From contig ONOZ01000073.1 in NCBI GenBank assembly GCA_900319595.1, positions 1-6,155 on the forward strand: DNA of 6,155 nucleotides, in the 5' to 3' direction. A model generated the notes under the pieces. That model was not told where the DNA came from. It saw nothing but the letters and a program-made list of their open reading frames with translations, and did not search any database. The position numbers and the translations under genes are program-made. Source of the DNA: an uncultured Bacteroidales bacterium (GTDB taxonomy: Bacteria; Bacteroidota; Bacteroidia; Bacteroidales; P3). Numbering within the stretch: the first letter of the stretch is position 1; every line of letters starts with the position of its first letter. This document shows positions 1 through 4,404 of the stretch, in pieces.

Positions 1-562
1 CTTTTAGTCTTAATTGTATTGTTTGCAAATCTTGTTTTGTAGAAGATAATTCTTGCTTTATTTCAGAGTAATCTTTTTGACTACCTAACAAAGATGCTTG
101 TTCTGTTAGTTGTTTATGTTGTTCTTGGGTCTCTTTATTTTTTATAGATAAGTCTTGTTTTGCTTGCTCTAATTCTTTTTGCAATCGTTCTTGCTCAGAT
201 ATAAGATTATTATTTTTATCTTCTATTGATTGTAACTTTAATCTATAATTATCTTTTTGACTAATGATATCCTCGTAGTCTTTTTGTCTTTCCAATATTT
301 CTTTATTCCTAATGTTTTCTATATGCAAGGCGTTTTTTTCTTCTTCAATGTGTGCAAACCTATCTTGCAATTCTTTGTAATTCTCTGCTGTTTTCAATAA
401 CAAACCGTTATCTTTGTTTAATTCTGCAATTTTGTTTTGCAAATTTTCAATCTCTACACTATTGCCTCGTACTGTTCTTTTGGAAATTGCCTTGATAGAA
501 ACAATAATACTCGTTATAAGCAATACTGCAATAATTCCTAATAAAACTTCAGATGTAATCAT
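1..562 (-). CDS. Membrane-anchored coiled-coil protein, RmuC-like N-terminus (partial)
   Basis: This reading frame is open from the ATG (complement of 560-562) to the left edge, giving about 187 residues without a stop; the C-terminus is outside the window. Seen: a short N-terminus, one hydrophobic segment at about residues 5-23 (EVLLGIIAVLLITSIIVSI), a basic patch (KAISKR), then from about residue 35 to the edge an uninterrupted Lys/Glu/Gln-rich sequence with heptad-like Leu/Ile spacing, which is a long coiled coil. An AGGAG lies about 8 nt upstream of the ATG. A single N-terminal anchor followed by a long coiled coil is how RmuC proteins (DNA recombination regulator with a C-terminal nuclease-like domain) begin, so RmuC is the best guess. 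The diagnostic C-terminal domain is not visible, and any other anchored coiled-coil protein would look the same. The frame call is firm; the function is weak. The gene diverges from the peptidase gene at 753. Confidence 0.75.
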   Translation of the reverse strand, partial: MITSEVLLGIIAVLLITSIIVSIKAISKRTVRGNSVEIENLQNKIAELNKDNGLLLKTAENYKELQDRFAHIEEEKNALHIENIRNKEILERQKDYEDIISQKDNYRLKLQSIEDKNNNLISEQERLQKELEQAKQDLSIKNKETQEQHKQLTEQASLLGSQKDYSEIKQELSSTKQDLQTIQLRLK

Positions 563-608
563 TTATTTGTACTCCTATACTTTTATATTAAATATGTTTT
601 TATGTCTG

Positions 609-616
609 CAAAATTA
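609..616 (-). promoter_or_regulatory. Possible -7 box for the leftward coiled-coil gene
   Basis: Read on the minus strand this is TAATTTTG, matching the Bacteroidota -7 consensus TAnnTTTG, about 46 nt upstream of the ATG at 562. No good -33 TTG is seen at the expected spacing, so this is only a candidate. In AT-rich DNA such an octamer can occur by chance. Confidence 0.3.
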
Positions 617-625
617 TAGAAATTA

Positions 626-644
626 TATGACATTTAGTGTCATA
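626..644. repeat. Perfect 7-bp inverted repeat in the divergent intergenic region
   Basis: TATGACA (626-632) and TGTCATA (638-644) are exact reverse complements separated by TTTAG. The element lies between the divergent genes, just upstream of the possible leftward -7 box at 609-616 and about 55 nt upstream of the rightward -33 box. The spacing and symmetry fit an operator for a dimeric regulator acting on one or both genes. No T-run follows on either strand, so a terminator is less likely. The regulator is unknown. Confidence 0.45.
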
Positions 645-698
645 GTTAGAATAATGTTATCTTTTTTATTAAAAGTTTATGCAAATTTACAATTTATT

Positions 699-729
699 TT
701 TGGAAATTTAAAAAAGTTTCATAACTTTG
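699..729 (+). promoter_or_regulatory. Bacteroidota-type promoter of the S8 peptidase gene
   Basis: TTTG at 699-702 and TAACTTTG at 722-729 match the -33 and -7 elements used by the Bacteroidota primary sigma factor (TTTG / TAnnTTTG), with the preferred 19-nt spacer. Transcription would start around 734-737, leaving a short A-rich leader of under 20 nt before the ATG at 753. This agreement supports that start codon. Confidence 0.7.
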
Positions 730-752
730 CATTCATAAATTTATAAAAAGAT

Positions 753-2900
753 ATGAAGAAGTTAGTATTATCTATTATTTTTACTTGTTTGACGCTGTCT
801 ATTGCATACTCTCAGCAGTTAGGTAGCGGTCTGAAATGTTTTTTATCCAATAATCATAATGTAAAAGGAGAAAATGAATTGTTTGCTCCACGTTTTTGCA
901 TAGAGAAACATCAAAACAAGGAATATCTTTCGTTGCTGATGCGAGTAGATAGGGATTGTGATTTGAAATTTTTGGAAAAATATGATTGTATATTTGGCAC
1001 CAAGACAGGAAGAGTTGTAACGGTTAAAGTAAATGTCAATCAGGTTGAGAAATTTGTAAAAGAAAAGGATATTATTGATGTGGAAACTTCGCGTATGGTA
1101 GGAGGGGAACACCTGAAAAACGCAACGATGGACTTGCAAGTTAAACAAGTTTGGGAAGGTATGGATTTGAATCAAGCATATACAGGTAAAGATGTTTTAA
1201 TTGGTATAGCAGACTGGGGTATAGATTATACGCATCCGACGTTTTATGATACTTTGGGCGAGGAGTATAGAATTGTAGCAGCATGGGACCAATTTAGACT
1301 AAACGGACCTCACCCCGATGGTTTTGATTATGGAACAGAAATTATAGGCAAGGAGTCGTTGATTTTTGCAGCACACGATACGGCAAATCAATTAGATACT
1401 GGCTATCATGCAACACATGTTGGTGGCATTTGTGCAGGAAGTGGTGCTGGTACAGACTATATTGGAGTGGCACCTCAGGCAAATCTTTTGTTTTGTACTT
1501 TCATTCCTGACGAAGCCCACTATATAGATTGTTGCCATTGGATGAAACAGGTGGCGAAAAAGATGAATAAACGCTTGGTTATCAATAATTCTTGGGGTGT
1601 TTATAGTTTCGGATATTTGGACGGGACAAGTACATTAGACGAATTTATAAATACTATGAGTGAAGAGGATAGTATTGTATTCGTTATAAGTGCTGGCAAC
1701 AATGGAGATGCATATTTTCACATTAAAGCCGACTTTAATCAATCACAAATAGATACTGTCAGAAGTGAAATAGAGTTTAATTTACCTAAGCCTTACACAA
1801 ACGATTATTGGGGACAAGCAATAAGTTTGCAAGGAGAAAATGGAGCAGTATTTTCTTCTAAATTAGAATTTTATAATTACTATTGGCAAAAAGTAGGAGA
1901 AACTCCGTTGCTACAAAGTGATGGTTCGGTTTGCAAAGAAACGGTATTTTTGACTGCCAATAACGATAGCATCATTTATAGAGGTTCTTCACGTGATACC
2001 TTAGGCAAAAAAACTTTTGTAGACTGGGAGGTTAGACAATCTAATTATACGGGAAATTCAGGCCATATTGTCTTAGTTATAACAGCAGATAATGGTGTTG
2101 TGCATGCTTGGAATGTGAATAGACGCTCTAAAGCCGTTGGCAATACAGGATTTAAGTTTAAACAAACATTTGAAGGCTATACTATGGGCGACAATGAATA
2201 TGGCGTAAGTGAGCCGGCTTTGGCAGAAAAGGCAATAACAGTTGCTGCATATAAATATTTCCCTAATGCTTCACGTTCTGAGATTGCTAGTTTTTCCTCA
2301 CGCGGTCCTAATATGACTTCCTATTGGAAACCAGAAATAGCTGCTCCGGGTTATTCAATAATATCTTCAATATCCTCATTTTCAAATACTGCACCGCCGG
2401 CATCTAAGACAGTTACGTTTGAGGGAAAAGAATATGGCTTTGGTGCAGCAAGTGGTACATCAATGTCAGGTCCTATGGTTACAGGATTGGTGGCTTTGAT
2501 ATTGCAGGCGAATCCTAATTTGTCAAGCGAGGAAGTAAAACAAATTGTATTACAAACCGCAAGGCAAGATAATGATACAAAACAATGTCCTAATAATACT
2601 TGGGGATTTGGCAAAATAAATGCTTACGAGGCGGTTAAGATGGCAGAGCGAAAAGTAGGAATTATTACAACACAAGACGAATCTTTGACAATTTTTCCTA
2701 ACCCTGCCAAAGACATATTATATATGGAAGGAGTGTCTAATGATTCCAAGATAAGTGTTAGCGATGTTATGGGTAGAAATTTGGAAGTAAAACATTTGAA
2801 TACAGAGGCTTTGGACGTGCGAACTCTTACAAGTGGAGTATATATCCTTAATATTGAAGACAAAGGGGTTGTGAAAAAGATAAAATTCATCAAAAAGTAA
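753..2900 (+). CDS. Secreted subtilisin-like serine peptidase (family S8) with T9SS type A sorting domain
   Basis: This 715-residue protein is an exported endopeptidase, probably on the cell surface or released. Residues 1-20 are a signal peptide (MKK, hydrophobic core, AYS) with Q21 directly after the likely cleavage site. Residues about 25-130 look like an N-terminal prodomain or inhibitor region. The S8 catalytic domain spans about 140-632. Its catalytic Asp is D154 (IADWGIDYTHP), His is H219 (HATHVGG), the oxyanion Asn is N316 (SAGNNG) and the nucleophile is S570 (GTSMSGP); all are present, so it should be active. About 170 residues lie between N316 and the conserved EPALAEKAITVAA segment, an insertion compared with a minimal subtilisin. 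Residues about 640-715 form the T9SS type A sorting domain (FPNPAKD, SGVYIL, terminal KKIKFIKK), which takes the protein across the outer membrane and is usually removed. The gene has its own promoter at 699-729. Substrate unknown; a role in nutrient acquisition or processing of surface proteins is inference. Confidence 0.95.
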   Translation: MKKLVLSIIFTCLTLSIAYSQQLGSGLKCFLSNNHNVKGENELFAPRFCIEKHQNKEYLSLLMRVDRDCDLKFLEKYDCIFGTKTGRVVTVKVNVNQVEKFVKEKDIIDVETSRMVGGEHLKNATMDLQVKQVWEGMDLNQAYTGKDVLIGIADWGIDYTHPTFYDTLGEEYRIVAAWDQFRLNGPHPDGFDYGTEIIGKESLIFAAHDTANQLDTGYHATHVGGICAGSGAGTDYIGVAPQANLLFCTFIPDEAHYIDCCHWMKQVAKKMNKRLVINNSWGVYSFGYLDGTSTLDEFINTMSEEDSIVFVISAGNNGDAYFHIKADFNQSQIDTVRSEIEFNLPKPYTNDYWGQAISLQGENGAVFSSKLEFYNYYWQKVGETPLLQSDGSVCKETVFLTANNDSIIYRGSSRDTLGKKTFVDWEVRQSNYTGNSGHIVLVITADNGVVHAWNVNRRSKAVGNTGFKFKQTFEGYTMGDNEYGVSEPALAEKAITVAAYKYFPNASRSEIASFSSRGPNMTSYWKPEIAAPGYSIISSISSFSNTAPPASKTVTFEGKEYGFGAASGTSMSGPMVTGLVALILQANPNLSSEEVKQIVLQTARQDNDTKQCPNNTWGFGKINAYEAVKMAERKVGIITTQDESLTIFPNPAKDILYMEGVSNDSKISVSDVMGRNLEVKHLNTEALDVRTLTSGVYILNIEDKGVVKKIKFIKK

Positions 2901-2941
2901 AAAAAATCATAAATTTATTTATTAGATATAGAAAATTGTAG

Positions 2942-2949
2942 TAATTTTG
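2942..2949 (+). promoter_or_regulatory. Possible -7 box of gcvH
   Basis: TAATTTTG matches the TAnnTTTG -7 consensus and lies 42 nt upstream of the gcvH ATG. The expected -33 region (about 2918-2925) has only a poor TTTA/TTAG match. The 91-nt gap after the peptidase gene shows no hairpin terminator, so some read-through from upstream cannot be excluded. Confidence 0.4.
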
Positions 2950-2991
2950 AAGTCTGAAATTTAATTAAAACTAATAAAAATATAAAAGAAA

Positions 2992-3372
2992 ATGAACATT
3001 CCACAGAATTTAAGGTATTCTAACGACCACGAATGGTTGAGAATAGAAGGAGAAGTAGCATTTGTTGGTATAACTGATTATGCTCAGCACGAATTAGGCG
3101 ACATAGTTTATGTAGATGTAGATTCCGAAGGAGAGGAAGTGTCTGCTGGTGAGGCTTTTGGCTCTATAGAGGCAGTAAAAACAGTATCCGACTTGTTGAT
3201 GCCTGTAGATGGTACCGTATTGGAAATAAACTCTGCATTGGAGGATAACGCTGCTGCAATCAATAGCGATCCTTATGGAGAAGGTTGGATAATAAAAATA
3301 AAAATGAGTGATGCTTCTCAAGCAAATAGTCTTATGGACGCTACGGAATATACAAAACTTTTAGGATTATAA
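2992..3372 (+). CDS. gcvH: Glycine cleavage system H protein
   Basis: At 126 residues this is the normal length for H protein. It is the lipoylated shuttle of the glycine cleavage complex: its lipoyl arm takes the aminomethyl group from P protein, presents it to T protein for transfer to tetrahydrofolate, and is reoxidised by L protein. Seen: the family opening (LRYSNDHEWLR, 8-17), VGITDYAQHELGDIVYVD (25-42), the lipoylation hairpin SIEAVKTVSDL (58-68) with lipoyl-lysine K63, and NSDPYGEGWIIKIK (91-104). It is cytosolic. No other gcv gene is in the window, so P, T and L proteins must be encoded elsewhere, as is common in this phylum. The ATG follows an A-rich stretch (AAAAGAAA) without a Shine-Dalgarno sequence. 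Next downstream, after a long hairpin, is a VanZ-like gene. Confidence 0.97.
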   Translation: MNIPQNLRYSNDHEWLRIEGEVAFVGITDYAQHELGDIVYVDVDSEGEEVSAGEAFGSIEAVKTVSDLLMPVDGTVLEINSALEDNAAAINSDPYGEGWIIKIKMSDASQANSLMDATEYTKLLGL

Positions 3373-3390
3373 TACTTAGAAAGTTTTAAT

Positions 3391-3428
3391 ATCGGACTAA
3401 TTGTGATATATGTTGCGATTAGTCCGAT
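3391..3428 (+). terminator. Long hairpin between gcvH and the VanZ-like gene (terminator, attenuator or RNA-processing site)
   Basis: ATCGGACTAAT (3391-3401) and ATTAGTCCGAT (3418-3428) are perfect 11-nt reverse complements. With G-U pairs the stem continues inward (3402-3407 with 3412-3417), leaving a loop of about 4 nt. It starts 18 nt after the gcvH stop and ends 26 nt before the preferred ATG of the next gene. What follows (TCATTTACATTTATAC) is T-rich but not a true U-run, so complete intrinsic termination is doubtful. Partial termination, or stabilisation of the gcvH mRNA 3' end, fits as well. The alternative ATG at 3410 lies in the loop, which argues against its use. Confidence 0.6.
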
Positions 3429-3454
3429 TCATTTACATTTATACAAAAAAAGCA

Positions 3455-3844
3455 ATGAAAATAACTACAAGGCAATATAGGACATTATTGGTTATATGGA
3501 TTATAATAGTTTTGCTACTATTATTGTTGCCTCAAAGTTCTTTTGCTCATGCCAATAGATTGATAAACTTTCCTCATAAAGACAAAATAGCACATTTCTG
3601 CTTATTTGGAGTACTATCTTTTCTTTTGTTTAAAAACTTAGAATATTGCAATAAAGTATTTAAAATAAGAGTGCGTTTATTGACAATTACTTTAATTTTC
3701 TCATTTGGACTTTTGACGGAGATTTTGCAAGAAATGATGTATAATACCTCAAAACGTAATTTTTCGTTAGCCGATTTATTTTTTGACACTTTGGCTTGTA
3801 TCGTTGTAATGATAGGTTTGTATTTATATAATAGGCGACATTGA
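3455..3844 (+). CDS. VanZ-like family small integral membrane protein
   Basis: This is a 129-residue inner-membrane protein with four hydrophobic segments: about 11-26, 47-60, 73-91 and 108-124. Family signatures are visible: HKDKIAHFCLFG (41-52), TEILQE (88-93) and RNFSLADLFFDTLA (101-114), with charged residues at membrane borders (K42, D43, K44, H47, E89, R101, D107, D111) as in VanZ-like proteins. VanZ of the vancomycin cluster gives low-level teicoplanin resistance, but chromosomal homologues like this one are of unknown function, so no resistance should be inferred. An in-frame ATG at 3410 would add 15 residues. I prefer 3455 because 3410 lies in the loop of the hairpin at 3391-3428, and because 3455 follows an A-rich stretch and begins directly with MKITTRQYR and the first membrane segment. 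No promoter is seen between it and gcvH, so co-transcription with gcvH is likely. Confidence 0.85.
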   Translation: MKITTRQYRTLLVIWIIIVLLLLLLPQSSFAHANRLINFPHKDKIAHFCLFGVLSFLLFKNLEYCNKVFKIRVRLLTITLIFSFGLLTEILQEMMYNTSKRNFSLADLFFDTLACIVVMIGLYLYNRRH

Positions 3845-4067
3845 AACAAGCAATACTTTATACTTAAAAGGTCGTTACATTGCTAATCCTCCAAAAAGTA
3901 AAAGATGCAAATCTCTACTATGTGTCCTTTGTTATAGAAATATCATTTTTTCTCTTTTTCAAATAAATTTTTGTTAATTAGATAGTGCAAAATTGCCTAT
4001 ACATATTAGGTATAATTGTAATATTTGTTACAATTCAAGAAAATATCATTAAAAATTTTATAAAAAA
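3845..4067. other. AT-rich intergenic region upstream of the adhesin promoter, no gene seen
   Basis: I find no plausible coding sequence on either strand here. It contains T-runs (for example 3944-3959) without a strong preceding stem, a weak 6-bp inverted pair AGCAAT/ATTGCT (3849-3854 with 3879-3884) with a 24-nt loop, and the palindrome listed at 4014-4035. A clear terminator for the VanZ-like gene was not found. Confidence 0.5.
4014..4035. repeat. 8-bp perfect inverted repeat upstream of the adhesin promoter
   Basis: AATTGTAA (4014-4021) and TTACAATT (4028-4035) are exact reverse complements separated by 6 nt. The element ends 32 nt before the -33 box at 4068-4071, a usual place for an activator site. 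As it lies upstream of the predicted transcript, it is more likely a DNA operator than an RNA hairpin. The bound regulator is unknown. Confidence 0.4.
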
Positions 4068-4099
4068 TTTGGTAGTTAAAAAACATTGTTGTAAATTTG
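4068..4099 (+). promoter_or_regulatory. Bacteroidota-type promoter for the adhesin leader
   Basis: TTTG at 4068-4071 and TAAATTTG at 4092-4099 match the -33 and -7 consensus, with a 20-nt spacer (19 if the -33 is read as TTGG). No equally good promoter is seen between here and the adhesin ATG at 4405. The predicted start near 4105 therefore gives a leader of about 300 nt, far longer than the roughly 17-nt leader of the peptidase gene. Confidence 0.55.
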
Positions 4100-4122
4100 C
4101 AGGTGATATAGATATATTGTTA

Positions 4123-4137
4123 ATGAAAAGTAGATAA
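4123..4137 (+). other. Four-codon upstream mini-ORF (MKSR)
   Basis: ATG-AAA-AGT-AGA-TAA lies near the 5' end of the predicted leader, 4 nt before the ATG of the 43-codon ORF. It could be chance. If translated, it would deliver ribosomes next to the following ORF, but nothing in the sequence shows that this happens. Confidence 0.15.
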
Positions 4138-4141
4138 AAAT

Positions 4142-4273
4142 ATGAAACATACTAATACAATTTTTTCTTTTATAGATTTACGCAATTTTAATTCAAAAAA
4201 AATTTCTTGTTTAGAGGTTACAAAAAGTAGTAAATCCCTAAAAATTTCACAGGTGTGCATATTATTTGCTTAA
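4142..4273 (+). CDS. Small ORF of 43 residues in the adhesin leader, unknown function
   Basis: I do not recognise this product. It runs from ATG 4142 to TAA 4271-4273 and would make a basic, Lys/Ser-rich peptide (starts MKHTNTIFSF, ends SQVCILFA) with two Cys and no membrane segment or signal peptide. In its favour: it begins about 40 nt after a good -7 box, its ATG follows GATAAAAAT like other starts in this phylum, and it is the first ORF of meaningful size on the predicted transcript. Against: it is short, its codons are as AT-rich as the flanking noncoding DNA, and a 43-codon frame can occur by chance. It may be a leader peptide coupling translation to adhesin expression, a small protein in its own right, or noncoding. 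Its stop codon overlaps the first arm of the palindrome at 4272-4284. Confidence 0.3.
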   Translation: MKHTNTIFSFIDLRNFNSKKISCLEVTKSSKSLKISQVCILFA

Positions 4274-4319
4274 TCACTGTGATTAGTAGATTTTTTCTTG
4301 AGAAAAATAAAATAATCAC
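4272..4319 (+). repeat. Overlapping inverted repeats in the adhesin leader
   Basis: AATCAC (4272-4277) and GTGATT (4279-4284) form a near-perfect palindrome around T4278. GTGATTA (4279-4285) is also the exact reverse complement of TAATCAC (4313-4319), enclosing a second stem TTTTTC/GAAAAA (4292-4297 with 4302-4307, loop TTGA). As RNA, the outer 7-bp and inner 6-bp stems could form one interrupted hairpin. CTGTGA (4277-4282) can instead pair with TCACAG at 4247-4252. No U-run directly follows 4319, so this is not a standard terminator. Confidence 0.4.
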
Positions 4320-4404
4320 AAGAAATAATTTTATTAGTAAAAGATACGAAATTTCAATAAGATAGAAATAATTAAATTTATGTTAAACTAAAATTAAAAC
4401 AACA

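Noticed and set aside
414..746. 110-codon plus-strand ORF
   Set aside because: Its first half is antisense to the N-terminus of the coiled-coil gene, and its second half covers the divergent promoter region and the inverted repeat. The product is low-complexity hydrophobic sequence with no recognisable family.
843..1175. 110-codon minus-strand ORF
   Set aside because: Entirely antisense to the S8 peptidase; no family features, and composition typical of a shadow frame.
2351..2893. Two minus-strand ORFs (87 and 89 codons)
   Set aside because: They lie opposite the catalytic Ser region and the sorting domain of the peptidase, whose frame is certain.
3094..3321. 75-codon minus-strand ORF
   Set aside because: Antisense to gcvH, a clearly conserved gene.
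3455..3844. Glycopeptide resistance role from VanZ similarity
   Set aside because: The protein is a distant VanZ-like family member next to gcvH, with no vanA/vanH/vanX-type genes. Resistance cannot be inferred.
3574..3849. 91-codon minus-strand ORF
   Set aside because: Antisense to the VanZ-like gene; no recognisable features.
3931..3960. T-rich stretch as a terminator of the VanZ-like gene
   Set aside because: Only a weak AGAAA/TTTCT pairing precedes or overlaps the T-runs; not enough stem for an intrinsic terminator.
3845..4404. tRNA, CRISPR array or insertion-sequence remnant in the long intergenic region
   Set aside because: No cloverleaf, no regularly spaced repeats, no transposase fragment and no terminal inverted repeats with target duplication were found.
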